Positions 14,880 through 23,119 of a stretch of DNA of 25,870 nt are shown here, in pieces. The notes under the pieces were generated by a model that searched no databases, was not told the origin of the DNA, and saw nothing but the letters and a program-made list of their open reading frames with translations. The position numbers were made by a program, and so were the translations under genes. The stretch is from an uncultured Erwinia sp. (lineage in GTDB: Bacteria > Pseudomonadota > Gammaproteobacteria > Enterobacterales > Enterobacteriaceae). The stretch's first letter is position 1. The number at the start of each line of letters is the position of its first letter. The stretch lies in NCBI GenBank assembly GCA_946221915.1, contig CAMIKG010000062.1, positions 1-25,870 on the forward strand. Reading direction: 5' to 3'.

Positions 14880-16547
14880 TTATTCGCCGGCTTTCGCCCA
14901 GGTATCACGCAGGCCAACAGTGCGGTTGAATACCAGTTTCGTTGCGCTGGAGTAGACGCTGTCAGCACAGAAGTAACCTTCACGCTCGAACTGATACGGG
15001 CTGCTGGCTTCCGCCGTCTGTAAACCAGGCTCAACGAAGCCTTCGCGGATCACCAGAGAATCCGGGTTAATGGTGGTGAGGAAATCATCCGCCGCGCCCG
15101 GGTTCGCCACACTGAACAGACGGTCGTAGAGGCGGAATTCCGCTGGCAATGCATGGATAGCAGACACCCAGTGGATCACGCCTTTCACCTTGCGGCCATC
15201 GGCAGGATCTTTACTCAGGGTATCAACGTCGCAGGTGCAGTACAGGCAGGTGATATTGCCGTCTTCATCTTTCGCCACGCGTTCCGCTTTGATGACATAG
15301 GCATTGCGCAGACGCACTTCTTTACCCATCACCAGACGCTTGTACTGCTTGTTGGCTTCTTCGCGGAAGTCCGCACGATCGATATAGATTTCACGGCTGA
15401 ACGGCACTTCACGCGTGCCCATCTCCGGCTTATTCGGATGATTAGGCATAGTGATGATTTCATCGTGACCTGCTGGCAGGTTCTCGATCACCACTTTCAG
15501 CGGATCCAGCACTGCCATCGCACGCGGTGCATTCTCGTTGAGATCGTCACGGATACAGGATTCCAGCGACGCCATTTCCACGATATTGTCCTGCTTGGTT
15601 ACACCAATACGGCGGCAGAATTCGCGGATCGATGCAGCACTGTAACCACGACGACGCAGACCAGAAACGGTCAGCATGCGCGGGTCATCCCAGCCTTCCA
15701 CCACTTTCTCGGTGACCAGCTGGTTCAGTTTACGCTTCGACATCACCGCGTATTCCAGATTCAGGCGCGAAAACTCATACTGACGCGGGTGAACCGGAAT
15801 AGTGATGTTATCCAGCACCCAGTCATACAGACGGCGGTTATCCTGGAACTCCAGTGTACAAAGTGAATGGGTAATACCTTCCAGCGCATCGGAAATGCAA
15901 TGGGTAAAGTCGTACATCGGGTAGATGCACCACTTGTTGCCGGTCTGGTGGTGCTCGGCAAATTTAATGCGATAGATAACCGGATCGCGCATCACAATAA
16001 AGCTGGAGGCCATATCGATTTTCGCACGCAGGCAGGCCGTGCCCTCAGCAAAACCACCGTCACGCATTTTTTCAAACAGCGCCAGGTTCTCTTCTGGCGT
16101 GCGATCGCGATATGGGCTGTTTTTACCTGGCGAGGTCAGGGTGCCGCGATATTCACGGATTTGTTCCGGCGACAGCTCATCAACATAGGCCAGGCCTTTG
16201 TTAATCAGCTCTACCGCGTAGTTGTACAGTTGATCGAAATAATCTGAGGAATAACAGACATCGCCACTCCACTGGAAACCGAGCCATTGCACGTCACGCT
16301 TAATGGATTCGACAAATTCCAGGTCTTCTTTCACCGGGTTGGTATCGTCGAAACGCAGGTTACACTGCCCCTGGTAATCTTGCGCAATACCAAAGTTCAG
16401 GCAGATAGATTTCGCATGACCGATATGCAGGTAGCCATTCGGTTCCGGCGGGAAACGGGTGTGCACACTGCTGTGCTTACCGTTCGCCAAATCTTCGTCG
16501 ATAATCTGACGAATAAAGTTAGTTGGGCGGGCTTCTGCCTCACTCAT
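14880..16547 (-). CDS. glnS: Glutamine--tRNA ligase
   Basis: A 555-residue class I aminoacyl-tRNA synthetase that charges tRNA-Gln with glutamine (E. coli 554). The ATP-binding HIGH motif is in PPEPNGYLHIGHAKS (about 34-47) and the KMSKS-type motif is VMSKRKL (about 269-275). Tight family blocks such as NLRFDDTNP and THCISDALEGITHSL are present. The C-terminal beta-barrel that reads the anticodon is complete through DTWAKAGE. The ATG at 16547 is preferred over an in-frame GTG at 16550: it matches the family start MSEAEARPTNF and has AGGAAATT upstream. Its cognate tRNA-Gln genes lie at the right end of the window. Confidence 0.97.
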   Translation of the reverse strand: MSEAEARPTNFIRQIIDEDLANGKHSSVHTRFPPEPNGYLHIGHAKSICLNFGIAQDYQGQCNLRFDDTNPVKEDLEFVESIKRDVQWLGFQWSGDVCYSSDYFDQLYNYAVELINKGLAYVDELSPEQIREYRGTLTSPGKNSPYRDRTPEENLALFEKMRDGGFAEGTACLRAKIDMASSFIVMRDPVIYRIKFAEHHQTGNKWCIYPMYDFTHCISDALEGITHSLCTLEFQDNRRLYDWVLDNITIPVHPRQYEFSRLNLEYAVMSKRKLNQLVTEKVVEGWDDPRMLTVSGLRRRGYSAASIREFCRRIGVTKQDNIVEMASLESCIRDDLNENAPRAMAVLDPLKVVIENLPAGHDEIITMPNHPNKPEMGTREVPFSREIYIDRADFREEANKQYKRLVMGKEVRLRNAYVIKAERVAKDEDGNITCLYCTCDVDTLSKDPADGRKVKGVIHWVSAIHALPAEFRLYDRLFSVANPGAADDFLTTINPDSLVIREGFVEPGLQTAEASSPYQFEREGYFCADSVYSSATKLVFNRTVGLRDTWAKAGE

Positions 16548-16653
16548 CACAATTTCCTCAACACTAAATACAGCGGGTGATTTGAACCACGAAATAACGG
16601 AGTATGATCCACAAAGCAGAGAAGGGACACAACCGTTTGTTGGTGTAAAATAG

Positions 16654-16684
16654 CAAAAAAAGGGCGGGAATTGCTTCCCGCCCT
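16654..16684 (-). terminator. Rho-independent terminator of nagE
   Basis: AGGGCGGGAA (16661-16670), loop TTGC and TTCCCGCCCT (16675-16684) form a ten-base stem, followed on the minus strand by seven T residues, 22 bases after the nagE stop. Confidence 0.92.
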
Positions 16685-16706
16685 GCTTTAGTGATCTGAC
16701 GTCAGG

Positions 16707-18737
16707 TTAGCGTTTGATTTCGTACAGTTTGCTTTCACCGGCTACCACGTTGCCGCTGGCAAGCAAATTAATCCCGGCAAAATCATCGCTGTTGCTGACC
16801 ACCACCGGGCTAATCATCGAGCGCGCATGGCTGTTGAGGAAGGCCAGATCCATCTCCAGCACCGGCTGACCAGCCGTGACCACGCTGCCCTCTTCCGCCA
16901 GACGGGTAAAGCCCTGGCCATCCAGCGCCACGGTATCCAGCCCCATGTGCACCACGATTTCCGCACCGCTGTCGGTTTCCAGACAAAAAGCATGATTGCT
17001 GTTAAAAATCTTCACCAGCGTACCGGCAATCGGCGCGACCACCGTGCTGCTGGTTGGCTTAATCGCCAGACCTTCACCCACCGCTTTACTGGCAAAGGCT
17101 TCATCTGGTACCTGCTCCAGCGCGACGATTTCGCCACTGACCGGCGCCACCAGCGTGGCAACGACAGTCGCCGACGCCGGGCTGACAACCTGCGGCTGCG
17201 CCGCAACCGGCGCCGCTTCCGCTGTTGCGCTGGCCGCTACCGGGCCTTTCGCCAGTACGGTTTTCATCGCCGAGGCGATAATTTCCGCCTGGGTGCCGAC
17301 AATAATCTGTACGCTCTGTTTGTTCAGCTTAATCACACCCGAGGCGCCAATGCGCTTCGCCACTGACTCCTTCACCACCGCAGAATCTTTAACGGTCAGA
17401 CGCAGGCGGGTGATACAGGCATCAATGCCCGTCAGGTTCTCAGAACCGCCTGCCGCACTGATATACTGGCGCGCCAGCGTCTCATTCGCAGATTCACCGC
17501 TGGCTGGCGTGGCGACGCTGCTGTCATAGCCATCGCTCTCATCGCCGGCAACCGCCAGTTCACGACCAGGCGTCAGCAGGTTGAATTTCTGAATGGTGAA
17601 ACGGAAAACAAGGTAGTAAATAACGAAGAACACCAGTCCCTGGATAATCAGCATGTACCACTGCGTCGCCAGCGGGTTTTTCGTCGACAGGAACAAGTCG
17701 ACCAGGCCGGCGCTGAAACCAAAACCTGCAATCCAGTGCATGCTGGCGGCGATAAACACAGAAATCCCGGTCAGCACCGCATGGATCACATACAGCACTG
17801 GCGCCACGAACATAAAGGAGAATTCCAGTGGTTCGGTGATGCCGGTAAAGAACGAGGCAAAGGCCGCCGCCATCATGATACCCGCGACTTTAGCGCGGTT
17901 TTCCGGACGTGAGCAGTGATAGATCGCCAGCGCAGCGCCAGGCAGACCAAACATCATCACCGGGAAGAAGCCCGCCTGATAACGTCCGGTGATCCCCACC
18001 ACGCCTGTACCATTAGCAATAGACTGGCCGCCGCCAAGGAAGTTAGGAATATCGTTAATGCCTGCCACATCGAACCAGAATACCGAGTTCAGCGCATGGT
18101 GCAGACCCACCGGGATCAACAGGCGGTTAAAGAAGGCGTAGATACCCGCGCCCACAGAACCCAGTTTCTGGATATGTTCGCCGAAGGTCACCAGACCACT
18201 AAAGATCAGCGGCCAGACATACATCAGGATAAAGGCGACGAGGATCATCAGGAAGGAGACCAGAATCGGCACCAGGCGACGTCCGCTAAAGAACGAGAAA
18301 GCCTTCGGCAGTTCGACCTGACTGAAACGGTTATACATTTCCGCCGAGATAATCCCCACCAGAATACCGATAAACTGCGTCTGGATTTTACCAAAGGCAG
18401 CAGGCACCTGATCGAGCGGGATTTTCTGGATCATTGACACCGCAGCAGGCGAGCACAGCGTGGTCAGTACCAGGAAGCCGACAAAACCGGCTAATGCCGC
18501 TGCGCCGTCCTTGTCTTTCGACATGCCATAAGCCACACCGACGGCGAACAGCACGCCCATGTTTTCGATGATGGCGGCGCCTGACTTAATAAACAGCGCC
18601 GCCAGCGCATTACCCGCGCCCCACGCATCCGGATCGAGCCAATAGCCGACACCCATGAGAATGGCGGCGGCGGGCAGCGTTGCCACTGGCACCATCAGCG
18701 CCCGCCCTATCTTTTGTAAGTAACTTAAAATATTCAC
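16707..18737 (-). CDS. nagE: PTS N-acetylglucosamine transporter subunit IICBA
   Basis: A 676-residue inner-membrane permease that imports N-acetylglucosamine and releases it as GlcNAc-6-phosphate. EIIC spans about 1-385 with many hydrophobic segments and the GITEPLEFSFMF motif (299-310). EIIB has phospho-Cys441 in GIDACITRLRL. EIIA has His582 and phospho-His597 in EIVVHMGLDTVAL. An Ala/Pro-rich linker (about 500-525) joins B and A. The frame stays open to 18827, but the GTG at 18737 is chosen: it gives the family start VNILSYLQKIGRAL and has GGAGGGGG upstream. The protein is longer than E. coli NagE (648), and its EIIC is noticeably different from that version. It is divergent from nagBACD with shared CRP/NagC control. 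Confidence 0.95.
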   Translation of the reverse strand: MNILSYLQKIGRALMVPVATLPAAAILMGVGYWLDPDAWGAGNALAALFIKSGAAIIENMGVLFAVGVAYGMSKDKDGAAALAGFVGFLVLTTLCSPAAVSMIQKIPLDQVPAAFGKIQTQFIGILVGIISAEMYNRFSQVELPKAFSFFSGRRLVPILVSFLMILVAFILMYVWPLIFSGLVTFGEHIQKLGSVGAGIYAFFNRLLIPVGLHHALNSVFWFDVAGINDIPNFLGGGQSIANGTGVVGITGRYQAGFFPVMMFGLPGAALAIYHCSRPENRAKVAGIMMAAAFASFFTGITEPLEFSFMFVAPVLYVIHAVLTGISVFIAASMHWIAGFGFSAGLVDLFLSTKNPLATQWYMLIIQGLVFFVIYYLVFRFTIQKFNLLTPGRELAVAGDESDGYDSSVATPASGESANETLARQYISAAGGSENLTGIDACITRLRLTVKDSAVVKESVAKRIGASGVIKLNKQSVQIIVGTQAEIIASAMKTVLAKGPVAASATAEAAPVAAQPQVVSPASATVVATLVAPVSGEIVALEQVPDEAFASKAVGEGLAIKPTSSTVVAPIAGTLVKIFNSNHAFCLETDSGAEIVVHMGLDTVALDGQGFTRLAEEGSVVTAGQPVLEMDLAFLNSHARSMISPVVVSNSDDFAGINLLASGNVVAGESKLYEIKR

Positions 18738-18834
18738 CTTTTCCCCCTCCGAGAGCTGACAAGTCCGCCGGGATTGTTTTGTTTTATTATCACAATTTCC
18801 GGTCAGCCTGATGACAGTACATACCACGATGCAA

Positions 18835-18840
18835 AGTGTA
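18835..18840 (-). promoter_or_regulatory. Candidate nagE promoter -10
   Basis: On the minus strand TACACT gives a predicted start near 18828. That puts the CRP site centre (18889.5) at about -61.5, a standard activating distance. The leader to the GTG start would be about 90 bases. Confidence 0.5.
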
Positions 18841-18845
18841 AAAAG

Positions 18846-18869
18846 AAATTAATTCGCTTCGCAAATTAA
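18846..18869. promoter_or_regulatory. NagC operator, nagE side
   Basis: AATTAATTCGC followed by TTCGCAAATTAA has the A/T-rich half-sites and TTCG core of NagC/Mlc operators. It sits between the CRP site and the nagE -10, where NagC binding would block nagE transcription. Confidence 0.6.
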
Positions 18870-18881
18870 AACCTCAGTATC

Positions 18882-18897
18882 TGTGACAATTATCACC
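18882..18897. promoter_or_regulatory. CRP-cAMP binding site
   Basis: TGTGA-CAATTA-TCACC matches the TGTGA-N6-TCACA consensus in nine of ten core bases. It lies between the two NagC operators, and its spacing suits activation of both nagE and nagB. Confidence 0.8.
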
Positions 18898-18942
18898 AAA
18901 TATCGCCATAACCAGCAAATCAGGCTGGCTATGGATAGCAAC

Positions 18943-18966
18943 TTATTTTATGATTCGAATTATCAG
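18943..18966. promoter_or_regulatory. NagC operator, nagB side, overlapping the nagB -10
   Basis: TTATTTTATG-ATTCGAAT-TATCAG is a good NagC site with the central ATTCGAAT palindrome. TATGAT (18949-18954) inside it is a likely nagB -10, giving a start near 18961 and placing CRP at about -71.5. The two NagC sites are centred close to 100 bases apart, compatible with the repression loop known for E. coli nagE-nagB. Confidence 0.7.
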
Positions 18967-19069
18967 GGCGGTTTTTTCCTCTGTGGTTAGAGCCCAGGCG
19001 GGTTAAGCTTAATATCACCGCCGTCAGACCGTCTGTAACGAATACATTTATGCTTACATGAGGTGCACT

Positions 19070-19870
19070 ATGAGACTGATTCCCCTGTCGACCCCAACCC
19101 AGGTGGGTAAGTGGGCCGCGCGCCATATCGTTAACCGCATTAACGCCTTCAAACCGACCGCGGATCGCCCCTTTGTGCTGGGCCTGCCTACCGGCGGCAC
19201 GCCACTGGAAGCTTATAAGCATTTAATTGAGATGCATAAAGCAGGCCAGGTTAGCTTTAAACACGTTGTCACGTTCAATATGGACGAATACGTCGGGCTG
19301 CCGAAAGAGCATCCGGAAAGCTATCATAGTTTTATGTATCGTAATTTCTTTGATCACGTTGATATTCAAGCGGATAATATCAATCTTCTCAATGGTAATG
19401 CTGCGGATATTGACGCAGAATGTCGTCAATATGAAGAAAAGATTCGTTCTTACGGTAAAATCCACCTGTTTATGGGCGGCGTCGGCAACGATGGACATAT
19501 CGCCTTTAACGAACCGGCGTCTTCTCTGGCCTCCCGCACCCGTATTAAAACCCTGACGCACGATACCCGGGTCGCGAACTCGCGCTTCTTTGACGGCGAT
19601 GTGGATCAGGTGCCGAAGTATGCCCTGACCGTGGGTGTGGGCACGCTGCTGGATGCGGAAGAAGTGATGATTCTGGTGACTGGCCACGTGAAGGCGCAGG
19701 CGCTGCAGGCCGCCGTGGAAGGCAATGTAAATCATATGTGGACCATCAGCTGTCTGCAGCTGCATGCGAAATCGGTCGTGGTGTGCGATGAGCCGTCCAC
19801 CATGGAGCTGAAAGTGAAAACCGTGAAATATTTCCGCGAGATGGAAGCGGAAAATATGAAGGATCTGTAA
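19070..19870 (+). CDS. nagB: Glucosamine-6-phosphate deaminase
   Basis: A 266-residue enzyme, same length as E. coli NagB. It converts glucosamine-6-phosphate to fructose-6-phosphate plus ammonia and is allosterically activated by GlcNAc-6-P in the E. coli enzyme. Active-site residues are in place: Asp72 in FNMDEYVG, Asp141 and His143 in GNDGHIAFNEP, and Glu148. The phosphate loop is LPTGGTP. The ATG at 19070 is preferred over an in-frame ATG at 19058 because the protein then begins MRLIPL as in the family and has GAGG seven bases upstream. First gene of nagBACD, under CRP and NagC control. Confidence 0.97.
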   Translation: MRLIPLSTPTQVGKWAARHIVNRINAFKPTADRPFVLGLPTGGTPLEAYKHLIEMHKAGQVSFKHVVTFNMDEYVGLPKEHPESYHSFMYRNFFDHVDIQADNINLLNGNAADIDAECRQYEEKIRSYGKIHLFMGGVGNDGHIAFNEPASSLASRTRIKTLTHDTRVANSRFFDGDVDQVPKYALTVGVGTLLDAEEVMILVTGHVKAQALQAAVEGNVNHMWTISCLQLHAKSVVVCDEPSTMELKVKTVKYFREMEAENMKDL

Positions 19871-19885
19871 TTTTCTCATCTATTT

Positions 19886-19938
19886 TCCCTGAACATCCAC
19901 TGCGGATAACAGGGACAGGCAACAGCCGGCATCGCCGG
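19886..19938 (+). other. Intercistronic hairpins between nagB and nagA
   Basis: TCCCTG (19886-19891) pairs with CAGGGA (19910-19915), and CCGGC (19926-19930) pairs with GCCGG (19934-19938), immediately before the nagA ribosome site. These could stabilise the nagB 3' end or tune nagA translation. There is no T-run, so they are not terminators. Confidence 0.4.
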
Positions 19939-19950
19939 GAGGTAACGGAT

Positions 19951-21099
19951 ATGTACGCATTAACCCACGGCCGCATTTATACCGGCCATGACATCCTCGA
20001 CCATCATGCGGTCGTCATCGCTGATGGTCTGATTGAGCGCGTCTGCCCGCTGGCGGAACTGCCCGCTGGCATCGCCACGCGTGAGGTTAATGGCGCACTG
20101 ATTGCTCCCGGTTTTATTGATGTGCAGCTGAACGGCTGCGGCGGCGTGCAGTTCAATGATGATATCAACGCTATTAGCGTTAATACGCTGAACATCATGC
20201 AAAAAGCCAATGAGAAATCCGGCTGCACCAGCTTTTTACCCACGCTGATTACCAGCACGGATGAACTGATGGTGCGCGCCGTTGAGGTGATGCGCGCGTA
20301 TCTGGCGCAACATCAGCATCAGGCGCTGGGCCTGCATCTGGAAGGTCCGTGGCTGAATAGCGCCAAAAAAGGCACGCATGATCCGCAGTTAATTCGTAAA
20401 CCGAATCCTGAGCTGGTTAATTTTCTCTGCGAAAATGCCGATGTGATTACCAAAGTGACGCTGGCGCCAGAGATGGCAGGCAGTGAAGTGATCCGCCAGC
20501 TGCAGCAAGCCGGGATTATCGTCTCTGCCGGTCACTCGCACGCCACCTATGATGAAGCCAAAGCGGGCTTCAGCGCTGGCGTCAGCTTTGCCACCCACCT
20601 GTATAACGCGATGCCAACCATTACCGGGCGTGAGCCTGGTCTGACTGGCGCGCTGTTTGATGCGCCGGAGGTATATTGCGGCATTATTGCTGACGGTCTG
20701 CACGTCCATTACGCCAATGTGCGCAATGCCAAACGTATTAAAGGCGACAAACTGGTGCTGGTCACCGACGCCACCGCCCCGGCGGGCGCGAATATTGATC
20801 AGTTCATTTTCGCTGGTAAAACAATATACTATCGTAGCGGGCTGTGTGTTGACGAGAACGGCACCCTGAGTGGTTCTGCACTGACCATGATCGAAGCGGT
20901 AAGGAACAGCGTCGAACATGTCGGCATCTCCCTTGATGAAGCGTTGCGCATGGCAACACTTTATCCGGCCCGTGCAATGGGTGTGGAAAAACAGTTAGGC
21001 TCGATCGCGGCCGGTAAAGTCGCTAACCTGACGGTTTTCACCCGTGATTATCACATTATTCAGACTATCGTTAATGGTGACGAAGTCCTAAGCGAGTAA
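19951..21099 (+). CDS. nagA: N-acetylglucosamine-6-phosphate deacetylase
   Basis: A 382-residue cytosolic amidohydrolase, same length as E. coli NagA. It removes acetate from GlcNAc-6-P, which lowers the NagC inducer and feeds NagB. Metal ligands are Glu131 (LHLEGPW), His195 (SAGHSHATY) and His216 (THLYNAM); the catalytic base is Asp273 (LVTDATAP), all at E. coli positions. The ATG is preceded by GGAGG and follows nagB by 80 bases containing two hairpins. It ends four bases before nagC. Confidence 0.97.
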   Translation: MYALTHGRIYTGHDILDHHAVVIADGLIERVCPLAELPAGIATREVNGALIAPGFIDVQLNGCGGVQFNDDINAISVNTLNIMQKANEKSGCTSFLPTLITSTDELMVRAVEVMRAYLAQHQHQALGLHLEGPWLNSAKKGTHDPQLIRKPNPELVNFLCENADVITKVTLAPEMAGSEVIRQLQQAGIIVSAGHSHATYDEAKAGFSAGVSFATHLYNAMPTITGREPGLTGALFDAPEVYCGIIADGLHVHYANVRNAKRIKGDKLVLVTDATAPAGANIDQFIFAGKTIYYRSGLCVDENGTLSGSALTMIEAVRNSVEHVGISLDEALRMATLYPARAMGVEKQLGSIAAGKVANLTVFTRDYHIIQTIVNGDEVLSE

Positions 21100-21103
21100 G
21101 CGA

Positions 21104-22324
21104 ATGACCAATGGCGGCCAGGCACAAATAGGAAATGTTGATCTCGTCAAACAACTGAATAGTGCGGCCGTCTACCGGCTGATTGACCAGCAGGGGCCGA
21201 TTTCCCGTATTCAGATCGCGGAACTCAGTCAGCTTGCGCCCGCCAGCGTCACGAAAATTACCCGTCAGCTGATTGAACGCGGCCTGATTAAAGAGGTCGA
21301 TCAGCAGGCGTCAACAGGCGGACGCCGCGCGATCTCCATCGTGGCCGAAACGCGCGGCTTCAATACCATCGGCGTGCGCCTTGGCCGCAGCGATGCCACG
21401 CTGACACTGTATGATTTAAGCGGCAAAGCCCTTGCCGAAGAGCACTATCCCCTTCCCGAGCGCACCCAGGAAACGCTGGAAAACGCCCTGTTTCTCGCCA
21501 TCGAAAACTTCAGTGAACTGCATCAGCGCAAGCTGCGCGAACTGATCGCCATTTCCGTGATTCTGCCTGGTCTGGTGGACCCGAATATTGGCGTCATCCG
21601 CTATATGCCACATATCAATGTGCACAACTGGCCACTGGTGGCGCAGCTTGAGGCGCGTTTTAATGTTACCAGTTTCGTTGGTCACGATATTCGCAGCCTG
21701 GCGCTGGCGGAGCACTACTTTGGTGCATCCCGCGACTGCGCCGACTCCATTCTGGTGCGTCTGCATCGCGGTACCGGCGCCGGGATTATCGCTAACGGTC
21801 ATATTTTTCTTGGCAGCAATGGCAACGTCGGCGAGATCGGCCATATCCAGGTCGATCCGCTGGGTGAGCGTTGTCACTGCGGTAACTTTGGCTGTCTGGA
21901 AACCATTGCTGCGAATGGCGCGATCGAGAATCGCGTGCGTCATCTGCTGTCGCAGGGTTACCCGAGCACGCTGAAAATGGAAGACTGCCAGATTCAGCTC
22001 ATCTGCAAAGCGGCCAATCGTGGCGATCCGCTTGCCTGTGAGGTGATTGAGCATGTTGGCCGTTATTTAGGTAAGGCGATTGCCATTGCGATTAACCTGT
22101 TTAATCCGCAAAAGATCGTGATTGCTGGTGAGATTACTGATGCCGAAAAAGTGCTGCTGCCAGCGATTGAAGGCTGCATCAATACCCAGGCGCTGAAAGA
22201 TTTCCGTAAAAATTTACCGGTGGTGCGTTCACAGATTGACCATCGTTCCGCCATCGGCGCTTTTGCGCTGGCCAAACGCGCCATGCTCAATGGCATTCTG
22301 TTGCAGCGTCTGCTGGAAGCCTGA
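21104..22324 (+). CDS. nagC: ROK-family repressor NagC
   Basis: A 406-residue transcription regulator, same length as E. coli NagC. An N-terminal winged helix (about 15-85, with ISRIQIAELSQLAPASVTK) precedes a ROK domain with sugar- and zinc-binding motifs: GHDIRSLALAEHYFG, HRGTGAGII, GNVGEIGHIQ and the CHCGNFGCLE zinc motif (about 257-266). It represses nagE and nagBACD and is released by GlcNAc-6-phosphate; in E. coli it also acts on glmUS and chitobiose genes. It starts four bases after the nagA stop, so translation is likely coupled and the gene autoregulated. Confidence 0.97.
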   Translation: MTNGGQAQIGNVDLVKQLNSAAVYRLIDQQGPISRIQIAELSQLAPASVTKITRQLIERGLIKEVDQQASTGGRRAISIVAETRGFNTIGVRLGRSDATLTLYDLSGKALAEEHYPLPERTQETLENALFLAIENFSELHQRKLRELIAISVILPGLVDPNIGVIRYMPHINVHNWPLVAQLEARFNVTSFVGHDIRSLALAEHYFGASRDCADSILVRLHRGTGAGIIANGHIFLGSNGNVGEIGHIQVDPLGERCHCGNFGCLETIAANGAIENRVRHLLSQGYPSTLKMEDCQIQLICKAANRGDPLACEVIEHVGRYLGKAIAIAINLFNPQKIVIAGEITDAEKVLLPAIEGCINTQALKDFRKNLPVVRSQIDHRSAIGAFALAKRAMLNGILLQRLLEA

Positions 22325-22366
22325 TACTCAGCCAGCCAGTGCTGGCTCTGTTTGTGGATAAGCCTG

Positions 22367-23119
22367 ATGACTTTGAAAAATGTAATTTGTGATATTGATG
22401 GCGTGCTGCTGCACGATAATACTGCAGTGCCCGGCGCAGACCAGTTTCTGCAGCGTATTCAGGCCCAGGGAATGCCACTGGTGGTACTGACGAACTATCC
22501 GTCGCAGACCGCACAGGATCTGGCTAACCGTTTTGCCTCTGCGGGTCTGGAAGTGCCGGAGAGTGCATTCTATACCTCGGCGATGGCAACGGCTGATTTT
22601 CTGCGTCACCAGGAGGGCAAGAAAGCCTATGTCGTTGGCGAAGGGGCGTTGATCCATGAGCTGTATAAAGCCGGGTTTACCATTACCGATATCAATCCTG
22701 ATTTCGTTATCGTCGGTGAAACACGCTCGTTTAACTGGGATATGATGCATAAGGCAGCGTATTTTGTCGCTAACGGCGCGCGTTTTATCGCCACTAACCC
22801 GGACAGTCATGGCCACAGCTACTCGCCGGGCTGCGGTGCGCTGTGCGCAGGTATTGAGAAGATTTCCGGTCGCGCCCCCTTTTATGTCGGCAAGCCCAGC
22901 CCGCTGATTATCCGCGCGGCGCTGAACAAGATGCAGGCGCATTCTGAGCATACCGTGATTGTCGGCGATAATCTGCGCACCGATATACAGGCCGGTTTCC
23001 AGGCGGGGCTCGCCACCGTGCTGGTACTCTCAGGCGTTTCTACCCTAAGCGATATTGACGCGATGCCGTTCCGTCCAACGTGGATTTATCCGTCAGTGGC
23101 GGATATTGATATTTTCTAA
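22367..23119 (+). CDS. nagD: HAD-family nucleotide phosphatase NagD/UmpH
   Basis: A 250-residue HAD-superfamily phosphatase, same length as E. coli NagD (UmpH), which hydrolyses UMP and other nucleoside monophosphates. Motif I DIDGVL holds nucleophile Asp9 and Asp11; motif II is in LTNYPSQT; the conserved Lys lies in YVGKPSP; motif IV is GDNLRTD. The ATG at 22367 gives the family start MTLKNVICDIDG and has GGATAAG upstream; an upstream in-frame start at 22352 is not supported. It follows nagC after 42 bases containing a small AGCCAG/CTGGCT hairpin. It is not required for GlcNAc breakdown despite its place in the operon. Confidence 0.95.
   Translation: MTLKNVICDIDGVLLHDNTAVPGADQFLQRIQAQGMPLVVLTNYPSQTAQDLANRFASAGLEVPESAFYTSAMATADFLRHQEGKKAYVVGEGALIHELYKAGFTITDINPDFVIVGETRSFNWDMMHKAAYFVANGARFIATNPDSHGHSYSPGCGALCAGIEKISGRAPFYVGKPSPLIIRAALNKMQAHSEHTVIVGDNLRTDIQAGFQAGLATVLVLSGVSTLSDIDAMPFRPTWIYPSVADIDIF

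Noticed and set aside
10371..14880. Integrative element with attachment repeats
   Set aside because: No integrase, tRNA junction or flanking direct repeat was found around the islet.
15153..15866. Plus-strand open frame (237 codons) antisense to glnS
   Set aside because: His/Arg/Gln-rich shadow of glnS with no recognisable domain or ribosome site.
18738..18827. 30-codon N-terminal extension of nagE
   Set aside because: Polar sequence without family similarity. The GTG at 18737 has a strong ribosome site and gives the conserved EIIC start.
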